Below, piece after piece: positions 1 to 5,811 of a stretch of DNA of 6,816 bases (position 1 is the first letter of the stretch; every line of letters begins with the position of its first letter). The notes beneath the pieces are model-generated. The model was not told where the DNA came from and did no database searches. It worked only from the letters and a program-made list of their open reading frames with translations. The stretch comes from Thermoanaerobacterales bacterium (GTDB lineage: Bacteria > Bacillota > Thermosediminibacteria > Thermosediminibacterales > Tepidanaerobacteraceae): contig DUNY01000039.1 of assembly GCA_012839145.1 (NCBI GenBank), forward strand, positions 1 to 6,816, written 5' to 3'. The translations under genes and the position numbers were made by a program.

Positions 1-776
1 ATTTCACCTGCAGCTGAAGGAGTTGGTGCTCTTTTATCAGCAACAAAATCGGCTATTGTATAATCAGTTTCATGACCAACTGCAGAAATTATGGGAATTT
101 TAGAATTCGCAATCGCTCTGGCAACTTTTTCTTCATTGAAAGCCCACAATTCCTCTATGGAGCCTCCCCCTCTGCCCACTATTATGACGTCCAAATCCTT
201 CAAATTATTTAGCTCAAATATAGCAGAACAGATTTCGTCAGCCGCTCCCCTTCCTTGAACCAGAACTGGAGCAATTACTATATCCACATTAGGGAACCGC
301 CTTTTTATTACAGTCAATAAATCCTTTATAGCTGCACCGGTCGGGGATGTTACCAATCCGATTTTTTTAGGCAAAAAGGGCAACGGTCGTTTTCTCTCGG
401 TTGCAAAAAGTCCTTCCTTATCCAACCGTGCCTTAAGTTTTTCAAAAGCAACATGTAAGGCTCCTATGCCATCAGGCTGCATATCTTCTACATATAATTG
501 GTATTCTCCGCTTTTGGCAAAAATGCTTATATAGCCAAATGCTATTACGTTCATGCCATTTTCAGGAATAAAAGGAAGTAATATATTGCTGTTTTTAAAC
601 ATAACACACCGAATCTGGGATCTCTCATCTTTTAAAGTAAAGTACATATGCCCGGATAGATGATGTTTAAAATTAGAAATTTCTCCCTTGATATACACTT
701 TCCTTAAAAGCTCGTTGGTGTCAAAAAGATTTTTTATTATGTTAGTAACTTCACTAACAGTTAAAACAGGTTTCAA
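1..776 (-). CDS. xseA: Exodeoxyribonuclease VII large subunit, C-terminus cut by window edge
   Basis: Catalytic subunit of exonuclease VII, a cytoplasmic nuclease that, with XseB, degrades single-stranded DNA from either end. The 258 codons visible read without interruption. Residues 1-100 are the nucleic-acid-binding OB-fold, with TVSEVT at 6-11 and IKGEISNF at 29-36. The catalytic domain follows, with IGLVTSPTGAA at 139-149, VGRGGGSIEELWAFN at 200-214 and SAVGHETDYTIADFVAD at 231-247, which carries the conserved His235 and Asp243. Family proteins are about 400-450 residues, so roughly 40% lies beyond position 1. The start is TTG at 776, preceded by GGGGGAG with 6 bases of spacing; the nearby ATG at about 796 is in another frame. 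It follows nusB after 110 bp, and a promoter candidate lies in that gap. Confidence 0.97.
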   Translation of the reverse strand, partial: MKPVLTVSEVTNIIKNLFDTNELLRKVYIKGEISNFKHHLSGHMYFTLKDERSQIRCVMFKNSNILLPFIPENGMNVIAFGYISIFAKSGEYQLYVEDMQPDGIGALHVAFEKLKARLDKEGLFATERKRPLPFLPKKIGLVTSPTGAAIKDLLTVIKRRFPNVDIVIAPVLVQGRGAADEICSAIFELNNLKDLDVIIVGRGGGSIEELWAFNEEKVARAIANSKIPIISAVGHETDYTIADFVADKRAPTPSAAGE

Positions 777-835
777 AGCAATTCTCCCCCAAAAGCATAA
801 CGGTTTTAGGTGCTAGATCAAAAAACATCTATATT

Positions 836-865
836 ATTATAAAACGTAATATACTGATTTATCAA
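836..865 (-). promoter_or_regulatory. Candidate sigma-A promoter for xseA
   Basis: On the minus strand TTGATA (865-860, 5 of 6 consensus) and TATAAT (841-836, 6 of 6) are separated by 18 bases. Transcription would begin near 829 and give a leader of about 50 bases before the xseA TTG start. It lies in the 110-bp nusB-xseA gap, so xseA could be expressed alone as well as by read-through. The region is AT-rich, so chance matches are possible. Confidence 0.5.
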
Positions 866-886
866 TCATGGACCCTGGTTTCTATG

Positions 887-1291
887 TTATTTGAATGAAA
901 TATCTTTAGCAATGGCCCCTAATAATCCATTTATAAATTTATATGACTGTTCGTCACCGTACTTTTTCGCAATTTCAACTGCCTCATTTATAGAAACACT
1001 GACGGGTATATCTTGACAATAAAGAATCTCATATATTGCAAGACGCAATATATTCCTGTCAGTCGATGCCATACGGTTGACCGACCAATCATCGGAATAC
1101 TTGTTTATAAGCTCATCAATCTTCGATAGATTTTCTAAAACACCCCTAACAACACTCAGTATAAATAATTTGTGACTTTCATTTTTCATTAAATACATAA
1201 CGATTTCCGATGCTTCTTCAATTGTATTATCACCAATGTCAATAGCAAAAAGCATTTTAAACGCTTTTTCTCTGGCAGTTCTTCTACTCAA
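887..1291 (-). CDS. nusB: Transcription antitermination factor NusB
   Basis: NusB binds the boxA RNA of rRNA leaders together with S10 (NusE) and keeps RNA polymerase from terminating early in rRNA operons. The 134-residue product is of usual length and all-helical. It opens with the hallmark SRRTAREKAFKMLF (2-15), has the core RNILRLAIYEIL (79-90), and ends with the conserved SINEAVEIAKKYG and SYKFINGLLGAIAKD segments (100-130). A start at GTG 1300 is possible, but that codon overlaps the ribosome binding site AAGGAG. TTG at 1291 lies 8 bases after AAGGAG and yields the family N-terminus, so I use it. It follows the DUF2273 gene by 12 bp and is co-transcribed with it. Gene order asp23-amaP-DUF2273-nusB is common in Clostridia. 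Confidence 0.97.
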   Translation of the reverse strand: MSRRTAREKAFKMLFAIDIGDNTIEEASEIVMYLMKNESHKLFILSVVRGVLENLSKIDELINKYSDDWSVNRMASTDRNILRLAIYEILYCQDIPVSVSINEAVEIAKKYGDEQSYKFINGLLGAIAKDISFK

Positions 1292-1303
1292 ACAAGGCAC
1301 TCC

Positions 1304-1522
1304 TTATCTGTTACCCGGAGGTAAGATTTTATCAAGTATATCACGAATATCCTCTTTATTGTCTATTAATTTACCTATATAGTATCCTAATACTGTGCAT
1401 AAAATGACAAACACGGCTTTTAAGAAACCAAGTGAAATTATTATTGTAGCTATAATAAGGCCTAAGATGCCCCCGATTATTTTGCCTCGATGCATAGACC
1501 ACAACACCCACAAAAAGTCCAC
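1304..1522 (-). CDS. DUF2273 small integral membrane protein
   Basis: A 72-residue protein with two membrane segments (about 13-30 and 33-50) and a short basic-acidic tail. The pattern FLW...HRGKIIGGILGLIIA, then GYYIGKLIDNKEDIRDILDKILPPG, is the DUF2273 family signature. Its function is not established. In many Firmicutes it lies beside amaP and asp23, so it probably belongs to the membrane platform that holds Asp23. A GTG at 1531 would add MKA but directly abuts the AAGGGG ribosome binding site. GTG at 1522 sits 8 bases after AAGGGG and gives the expected N-terminus MDFLW, so it is preferred. The amaP stop TAA (1537-1535) runs into this binding site, indicating tight coupling. Assignment to the family is firm; the role is inference. 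Confidence 0.9.
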   Translation of the reverse strand: MDFLWVLWSMHRGKIIGGILGLIIATIIISLGFLKAVFVILCTVLGYYIGKLIDNKEDIRDILDKILPPGNR

Positions 1523-1534
1523 CGCTTTCACCCC

Positions 1535-2074
1535 TTATTTCGCTACTTTTTGTTGTTTAGACTGATTTGAAACATTATCAATGCTTATTCGGACATCTTT
1601 GACCAAAATTCCTGCAGTAGTTTCTATATAATCTTTGATAGTTTTTTGAAGTTCCGTAGTCATATCAGGAATTATTACATCATAGTTAACTATGAGTTTT
1701 AATATAATTGATATACCGTTTTCCTGATTCCTTATTTTTACTTTAGAATCTTTTATATTTTCAATGTCTCTTATGACTTTTAAAACTAGACTTTCTACGG
1801 CATTTAAAGTTATGCACACCTTTCCTAGCTCTCCATCTTTAACGGTAGCTTCAGGATGTCGCTGGGATTTTAAGCCATAAAGTAAAAATCTTAGACTTAA
1901 AACTAACAAAACTAAGCCAACAACACCAGTTTCCCATCGGCCGTATAAAAACGATAGGCTTGTACTAAAATACTGAAAACCGACTATTCGAGTAGAAAAT
2001 AAAATAAAAACAACAGATACAGCGGTAAAAAACAGTGCGTAAATAGCAAATATGATTCTGTCAAGAAGATTCAT
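1535..2074 (-). CDS. amaP: Asp23 membrane-anchor protein AmaP
   Basis: A 179-residue protein with two N-terminal membrane segments (about 7-27 and 48-67) joined by a short loop, followed by a cytoplasmic domain. The C-terminal part (about 120-172; SIILKLIVNYDVIIPD, LVKDVRISIDNV) resembles the Asp23/Gls24 fold of its upstream neighbour. In Staphylococcus AmaP tethers Asp23 to the membrane, and this layout fits that role. The reading frame extends upstream to TTG 2092, but that part contains the ribosome binding site. ATG 2074, 8 bases after AAAGGAG, gives the typical MNLLDRI start. A hairpin separates it from asp23, so its level may be set below that of Asp23. Family assignment is strong; the anchoring role is inferred from homologs. 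Confidence 0.92.
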   Translation of the reverse strand: MNLLDRIIFAIYALFFTAVSVVFILFSTRIVGFQYFSTSLSFLYGRWETGVVGLVLLVLSLRFLLYGLKSQRHPEATVKDGELGKVCITLNAVESLVLKVIRDIENIKDSKVKIRNQENGISIILKLIVNYDVIIPDMTTELQKTIKDYIETTAGILVKDVRISIDNVSNQSKQQKVAK

Positions 2075-2101
2075 ATTGATAACTCCTTTCAAAGGAAATT
2101 A

Positions 2102-2126
2102 ACCCCCTGAATTGCTATCAGGGGGT
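2102..2126 (-). terminator. Intra-operon hairpin, partial terminator or mRNA processing site
   Basis: A perfect 9-bp stem, ACCCCCTGA (2102-2110) with TCAGGGGGT (2118-2126), encloses a 7-base loop. It begins 6 bases after the asp23 stop. Read on the minus strand it is followed by TTAATTTCC, a poor U-tract, so I expect partial termination or protection of the asp23 mRNA 3' end rather than full termination. The amaP ribosome binding site lies about 10 bases further on. Confidence 0.6.
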
Positions 2127-2132
2127 ATTATA

Positions 2133-2513
2133 TTATTTACTGTCTTCTTCCTTTGTCGAAGGGCTAAAACTTACACCTTGAATATGTATATTTACCTCGA
2201 CTACGGATAAGCCTGTCATATTCTCGATAGCTTTTTTTACATTTTCTTGCACATTCCATGCCACTTCAGGTATTCGAACACCATAGTTTACAATCATGTA
2301 TAAATCTACGGCAGCTTCTTTTTCACCCACCTCAACTTTAACACCCTTTGATAGATTTTTATGTCCTAATATTTCCGCAATTCCTCCAACAATACCACCG
2401 CTCATGCCTGCTACCCCTTCGACTTCTGTAGCAGCAAGTCCGGCAATTACACCTACTACATCATCGGCGATTTTTATAGATCCTTTTTCATTGTTATAAT
2501 CGGCATTATTCAT
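2133..2513 (-). CDS. asp23: Asp23/Gls24 family envelope stress protein
   Basis: A 126-residue cytoplasmic protein of the Asp23/Gls24 (DUF322) family, whose members are abundant, coat the inner face of the membrane through AmaP and respond to cell-envelope or alkaline stress. Family features are GSIKIADDVVGVIAGLAATE (11-30), the glycine-rich VEGVAGMSGGIVGGIAEILG (31-50), and VDLYMIVNYGVRIPEVAWNV with TGLSVVEVNIHIQGVSF (69-116). The acidic tail KEEDSK is variable. The frame is open to TTG 2540, but GGAAGGAG (2528-2521) lies inside that stretch, 7 bases before ATG 2513, which therefore is the start. It is the first gene after the promoter at 2552-2580 and heads the amaP-DUF2273-nusB group. Clostridial genomes often carry several paralogs, so the exact physiological role here is not certain. 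Confidence 0.95.
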   Translation of the reverse strand: MNNADYNNEKGSIKIADDVVGVIAGLAATEVEGVAGMSGGIVGGIAEILGHKNLSKGVKVEVGEKEAAVDLYMIVNYGVRIPEVAWNVQENVKKAIENMTGLSVVEVNIHIQGVSFSPSTKEEDSK

Positions 2514-2551
2514 ATTTTTTCTCCTTCCGAGTGGTGTCAAAACCTAACGAT

Positions 2552-2580
2552 ATTATAGCAAATTTATTTGATTATTACAA
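2552..2580 (-). promoter_or_regulatory. Strong sigma-A promoter with extended -10, upstream of asp23
   Basis: The minus strand shows TTGTAA (2580-2575, 4 of 6 consensus), a 17-base spacer, and a perfect TATAAT (2557-2552). The -10 is preceded by TG one base upstream (TGCTATAAT), the extended -10 form. Transcription would start near 2545, giving a leader of about 30 bases to the asp23 ATG. It lies in the short gap after spoIIIAH and allows asp23-amaP-DUF2273-nusB to be expressed during growth, when the spoIIIA operon is silent. Confidence 0.75.
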
Positions 2581-2589
2581 TTACCCCCC

Positions 2590-3135
2590 CTATTTTCTTT
2601 CTATAATGGTAATTTTATCTACTGTGATGCCAATAGTTTTTGTAACCACATCCGTAATTTGTGCAACTTCCTTTGGTAAAAGACCATTTGTTTTAATTAC
2701 TATATTCACGAATTCATCGGAGAAAAAAATAACCGCATCCTCGAATCCTTTTGCTTTTATTAGGTTTTCCACAACCATCTCCTTTTCAACCTTTTGAGAC
2801 AATGCTATTAAATCCTGTTGTGCCTTTTCTTTAGATTCAATGCTGGCATTAGGATTGTTTATCAGTTCTCTCAAGTAATCAGCCTCTTGGCTCCTTAATC
2901 GATCTCTTTCAAGTTTATAGTCTATGAAAAAATCGTTTTCCAGGTTTTTAGCCACTTGAACAGCCGTATTATCGTCAATAGCGCGCGTTGATACTTTTTC
3001 TAAGTCTACAGGGTTAATCTGTTTTTCATAGACTACTTTTGGATAGTTTCCTGAAAACATTAAAAGCACAGATATTACGAATATTGCGGCAAATATAATT
3101 ATTAACACGGTTCTCCTTCTTATCACAAGTGACAC
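2590..3135 (-). CDS. spoIIIAH: Stage III sporulation protein AH (SpoIIIAH)
   Basis: Mother-cell component of the SpoIIIA-SpoIIQ channel. In Bacillus its extracellular domain meets forespore SpoIIQ in the intermembrane space. The 181-residue product has a basic N-terminus, one membrane segment (about 9-27), a charged, probably helical stretch (60-120), and a C-terminal ring-building domain (about 122-179) related to EscJ/PrgK/FliF of secretion systems, with KGFEDAVIFFSDEFVNIVI and ITDVVTKTIGITVDKITII. Start choice is uncertain: GTG 3135 lies 9 bases after GGGAGG (3150-3145), while GTG 3126 lies 9 bases after AGAGG and gives MIRRRTV. The gene is unusual in being 276 bp from spoIIIAG, with a structured RNA between whose closing helix covers part of GGGAGG. 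No terminator follows it before the asp23 promoter. Confidence 0.93.
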   Translation of the reverse strand: MSLVIRRRTVLIIIFAAIFVISVLLMFSGNYPKVVYEKQINPVDLEKVSTRAIDDNTAVQVAKNLENDFFIDYKLERDRLRSQEADYLRELINNPNASIESKEKAQQDLIALSQKVEKEMVVENLIKAKGFEDAVIFFSDEFVNIVIKTNGLLPKEVAQITDVVTKTIGITVDKITIIERK

Positions 3136-3146
3136 CCTCTTTTCCC

Positions 3147-3388
3147 TCCCTAGTTGGTTTTAAAACTAAATTATGACATGGTTGAATCTTTCATTAACTT
3201 GGCCCTGTTCACTCAAACATTTTTCTAACCTTCGCTAGAAGTTACGGACAATTGAGAGTTCTCCCAGCGCCTATCAGCGTGCGTCTTGCACGGATCTGCG
3301 TGCTTCTTACCCAGCTAAATAATTACAACTGTCTAACTTAGCACGGTCACCGTTTATCTTCATCTCTGAAGAGCTACTGCACTAGGAA
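3147..3388 (-). ncRNA. Structured RNA in the spoIIIAG-spoIIIAH gap, family unassigned
   Basis: Read on the minus strand, this 242-base non-coding stretch folds by hand into: a closing helix UUCCUAGU (3388-3381) with ACUAGGGA (3154-3147); a 6-bp hairpin with a GAGA tetraloop (3372-3357); a 4-bp hairpin (3353-3343); a 7-bp stem GCUAAGU/AUUUAGC (3342-3336 with 3320-3314); a 5-bp hairpin (3303-3288); a bulged 7-bp hairpin (3244-3226); and a 6-bp stem (3216-3211 with 3187-3182). The loop at 3333-3326 (GACAGUUG) pairs over 8 bp with CAAUUGUC (3254-3247), a pseudoknot. The closing helix, the GCUAAGU stem, the pseudoknot and the last stem each contain one G-U pair that would be A-C on the other strand, which fixes the strand. 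GC content is higher than in the flanking genes. It could be a cis-regulator of spoIIIAH, an inserted RNA element, or a member of a known large clostridial RNA family such as raiA. I cannot name the family from memory. Confidence 0.6.
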
Positions 3389-3413
3389 TATAATTTGATA
3401 CATCTACCTCCTT
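3374..3413 (-). promoter_or_regulatory. Orphan Shine-Dalgarno with 9-codon frame after spoIIIAG
   Basis: A full-strength AAGGAGG (3413-3407) overlaps the spoIIIAG stop codon but leads to no normal gene. The only start nearby is ATG 3403, just 3 bases away, which opens a 9-codon frame (MYQIIFLVQ, stop 3376-3374). The frame runs through the 5' strand of the RNA closing helix (3388-3381). Either this is a leader peptide, or it is the former spoIIIAH ribosome binding site separated from its gene by an insertion. The spacing is short for good initiation. Confidence 0.35.
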
Positions 3414-4005
3414 ATTTTGCCAATACACTTATTTTATAAATTGGTATATCTAGCAATGTAGCTGTTGATTTGATGATTTTCTCTTTAATTTTCGATGAAA
3501 AGGCTCCTTCGGCAACGATTAGGATTCCTTTGATTCTTGGGGTTGTTTTCTTTAAAACCATGGGTTCTTCATCTCCGCTTTTTCTTAGAAGTACTGCCTG
3601 CTTATTTATTTGTTTTTCTATAACTGTTCTAACACCTCCTTCATTATCTCTTTCCTCAGAATTTTTTTCAGTATTAAAGGTGTTAAAGGCCGGTTCTATC
3701 AAAGTTTCATCCTCCAGTGTAATCATCACATTTACATCTCCTACACCATTGACTTGTTGAAGCAAAGCGGCTAGTTGTTGCTCAAGTTTAGTTTTATAGG
3801 ACGTCTCATAGATAACCGTTTCCTGTCCCGGATTATCATTTTTAGTTAAAAACTCATTAGGCTCATTATTATACGCAGTCAATAGCCTTCCTAAAGACAA
3901 TATCAGTAATCCTAAAACGAATAAAAATATGAACCTGGATACAGCTTTATTTTTAGGGTTTTTAATCCATTCAATTAATGACTTTATTCCTAGATTTTGC
4001 TCCAT
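3412..4005 (-). CDS. spoIIIAG: Stage III sporulation protein AG (SpoIIIAG)
   Basis: Forms the large oligomeric ring of the SpoIIIA channel between mother cell and forespore; the Bacillus protein makes a wide ring resembling type III secretion rings. The 197-residue product has a cytoplasmic N-terminus, one membrane segment (about 24-44) and an extracytoplasmic ring-building domain. The first half of that domain is at 66-100 (LEQQLAALLQQVNGVGDVNV, MITLEDE) and the second at 156-197 (PRIKGILIVAEGAFS, TATLLDIPIYKISVL). Between them lies a polar insert (105-150), which in homologs forms the beta-barrel extension. The ATG start has GGAGG 9 bases upstream, inside the end of spoIIIAF, and lies only 4 bases after that gene's stop, so translation is likely coupled. 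Its own stop overlaps an unused-looking AAGGAGG. Confidence 0.96.
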   Translation of the reverse strand: MEQNLGIKSLIEWIKNPKNKAVSRFIFLFVLGLLILSLGRLLTAYNNEPNEFLTKNDNPGQETVIYETSYKTKLEQQLAALLQQVNGVGDVNVMITLEDETLIEPAFNTFNTEKNSEERDNEGGVRTVIEKQINKQAVLLRKSGDEEPMVLKKTTPRIKGILIVAEGAFSSKIKEKIIKSTATLLDIPIYKISVLAK

Positions 4006-4009
4006 TAAT

Positions 4010-4627
4010 TTAATCCTCCAAATCTATAAAGATATTTTTATCAGAAATATCAAAGGTTGTGTGTAAAAATTCAATTATATTTTTAAAATCACTGTTTGAT
4101 TCATAATTATGGGTATTTGACTTTCTGTCATCACAATTTATTTTAATGGTTTCAATAAATATCTTTCCTTTTGATTTTTCAGATCCAGTTTGATTTTTTC
4201 CTAATACGATATAGAGTTGCGTTATTTTTCCAAAGTTTTCATCAGTATAATTTTCATTTGTCTTAATAAAAATACTTTTCACATCGCAATAAGTCATTTC
4301 GGCTATTTTTTGAGTTAAATATTCTTCTACTTGTTTTTTATACTCTTCGAGTGCAAGTTCATTATTTCTCTTGTTTAGCTCTTCCGAATTGTATGCTATA
4401 CTTGCCTTGTCGATAAAGTCTTCGTAATCCAGCGAATTTTCATCAAAATATACATTCTTATGAAGAAGTGGCACTAATGGATTCACTATTGCCATCATAA
4501 CTAAAAGGCCTAGAAATACTTTTATATATCTAAAAAACTTATTTTCGGGTATGAGAAAATCAACAAATGTTGCAAACATGACCACCGTTACAATCTGTCT
4601 CACCCAAAGACTTAATGCGTTAAGCAT
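4010..4627 (-). CDS. spoIIIAF: Stage III sporulation protein AF (SpoIIIAF)
   Basis: Membrane component of the SpoIIIA channel, needed with its partners for late forespore gene expression. The 205-residue product has two membrane segments close together (about 7-26 and 34-53), as in the family: SLWVRQIVTVVMFATFVDFL and KVFLGLLVMMAIVNPLVPLL. The rest is a soluble domain (about 85-205) with a helix (EEYKKQVEEYLTQKIAEM) and strand-forming segments that match the ring-building fold shared with SpoIIIAG and AH. The middle (145-180) is polar and likely flexible. The ATG start at 4627 lies 4 bases after the spoIIIAE stop; the ribosome binding site AGGTGA overlaps that stop. Sequence beyond the membrane part is poorly conserved in this family, so the call rests on order, length and topology as well. 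Confidence 0.93.
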   Translation of the reverse strand: MLNALSLWVRQIVTVVMFATFVDFLIPENKFFRYIKVFLGLLVMMAIVNPLVPLLHKNVYFDENSLDYEDFIDKASIAYNSEELNKRNNELALEEYKKQVEEYLTQKIAEMTYCDVKSIFIKTNENYTDENFGKITQLYIVLGKNQTGSEKSKGKIFIETIKINCDDRKSNTHNYESNSDFKNIIEFLHTTFDISDKNIFIDLED

Positions 4628-4631
4628 GAGC

Positions 4632-5792
4632 TCACCTCATCATTACGGTTATATTTCCTGAAGCAATAATAACTGTAACAGCTACAAAGAACATTAATGC
4701 AACTGAACTCACCGTAATTGCAATAAATGATAAGTGACTTGCCATACCATCTAGGCATTTAACAATGGATTCTTCTCCAAGAGGCTGTATGACAGCGCCA
4801 GCTAATTTATATATAAATACCATTGCCATTATTTTCATTACAGGAAATAGGATTGTTAGAAAAATTGCTACTAATCCGGTGAATCCAATAGCATTTTTTA
4901 AAATCAAAGAACATCCCACAACAGTATCCACAGTATCAGAAAATATGCCGCCTACAACGGGTATAAAGTTTTTTGAAGCAAATTTTGCGGTCCTTACTGA
5001 AATTCCGTCAACCGCCGATGCTGTTGCCCCCTGAACGACCAATACACCAAGAAATGCGCTGAGAAAAAGGCCAAGTAGGAAAACACATATTTGTTTCAAA
5101 AAAGAAGACAATGCCGATACATGGAAACGGTCAGAAATATTGCTAATCAGTCCTAATGCTGCTACAAAATATATCATTGGAAGAAGAATGTTTCTAATCC
5201 ATGTGCTGGATACAGAAATACCAATAAAAATTAATGGATTAAAAACCGCCACAGAAGTTATCCCACCAATGGAAGCTAAAAGTGTCAGTACTACCGGAAG
5301 TAGAGCTTGAATAACACTAACCATTTGATCAATAGCATTTTTACCTACTTTTAAAGCAAGGTTAAAACTTTGAATGGCTATAACTATCATTACTAAAAAT
5401 GTAAAACCATGAGTTACTTTTCCTATATTGTCATTTTCAAAAGCACTCTGGACACTTTTTAAAATAGCACAAATTATTGAAAGGGTTAAAAGTTCGCCTA
5501 ATAAGCGTAAGTTCGTTAAAATTTCATGAAAAAAGTATCCTGTTATACCTTTTAATAAACCTTTGAAGTCATAAGTTTTTTGCCCTCTAATAGTTTTTAT
5601 CAAGTCCTTAAGTTCATATTGAGGGATGTAATCCCCATAATTGGAATTTAGTTGCTTGATAAAGGAATCAAATTCTGCTTTATCAAGCATCTCAAATTGT
5701 TTTTCTATAATGTTATCATTTGCTTTAGCTTTCGTTATTATTGGAAGAAACAATGTAAAAACAACAATAAATATTAACAGTTTTTTTTTCAT
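4632..5792 (-). CDS. spoIIIAE: Stage III sporulation protein AE (SpoIIIAE)
   Basis: Large polytopic membrane protein of the SpoIIIA complex, proposed to form the membrane export part of the mother cell-to-forespore channel. The 386-residue product begins with a signal peptide, MKKKLLIFIVVFTLFLPIIT, with a likely cut after KAKA (residue 24). A region outside the membrane follows (25-90), then six to eight membrane segments (about 95-112, 129-147, 162-180, 183-217, 232-254, 302-328, 354-376). The family signature GATASAVDGISVRTAKFASK, followed by NFIPVVGG, is at 255-282. The start is ATG 5792, with AAGGGGG upstream at a long 12-base spacing, so initiation may be modest. Codons 2-4 are a run of nine A residues. 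It lies 19 bp after spoIIIAD. Confidence 0.97.
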   Translation of the reverse strand: MKKKLLIFIVVFTLFLPIITKAKANDNIIEKQFEMLDKAEFDSFIKQLNSNYGDYIPQYELKDLIKTIRGQKTYDFKGLLKGITGYFFHEILTNLRLLGELLTLSIICAILKSVQSAFENDNIGKVTHGFTFLVMIVIAIQSFNLALKVGKNAIDQMVSVIQALLPVVLTLLASIGGITSVAVFNPLIFIGISVSSTWIRNILLPMIYFVAALGLISNISDRFHVSALSSFLKQICVFLLGLFLSAFLGVLVVQGATASAVDGISVRTAKFASKNFIPVVGGIFSDTVDTVVGCSLILKNAIGFTGLVAIFLTILFPVMKIMAMVFIYKLAGAVIQPLGEESIVKCLDGMASHLSFIAITVSSVALMFFVAVTVIIASGNITVMMR

Positions 5793-5811
5793 GTTATAAA
5801 TAAACCCCCTT

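Noticed and set aside
855..870. TGATT-GATA-AATCA as a terminator after nusB
   Set aside because: The stem is only 5 bp, AT-rich and has no U-tract; it also overlaps the -35 of the xseA promoter candidate.
2083..2095. CCTTTGAAAGG near the amaP ribosome binding site as a regulatory palindrome
   Set aside because: As RNA it leaves at most a 3-bp stem with a workable loop, and it arises from the binding site AAAGG itself.
2535..2540. TTGACA on the minus strand just before asp23, a perfect -35 hexamer
   Set aside because: The matching -10 position would fall at the asp23 start codon and reads AAATAT, a poor match. The upstream TTGTAA/TGCTATAAT pair explains expression better.
2296..2797. Plus-strand open frames opposite asp23 and spoIIIAH
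   Set aside because: They mirror well-recognised minus-strand genes, have no family resemblance and no convincing ribosome binding sites. The same holds for plus-strand frames at 3470-3760, 4765-5034, 5855-6064 and 6309-6509.
3171..3200. CATAATTT on the minus strand as a sporulation-sigma -10 for spoIIIAH
   Set aside because: No acceptable -35 element lies at the right distance, and the match is common in AT-rich DNA.
3136..3411. Group I or group II intron, tRNA, SRP RNA or RNase P RNA in the spoIIIAG-AH gap
   Set aside because: The element is too short for an intact intron and lacks a domain V-like hairpin or a recognisable group I core. There is no tRNA cloverleaf or GTTC arm. CCGTGCTAAG recalls the start of some SRP RNAs, but nothing else agrees.
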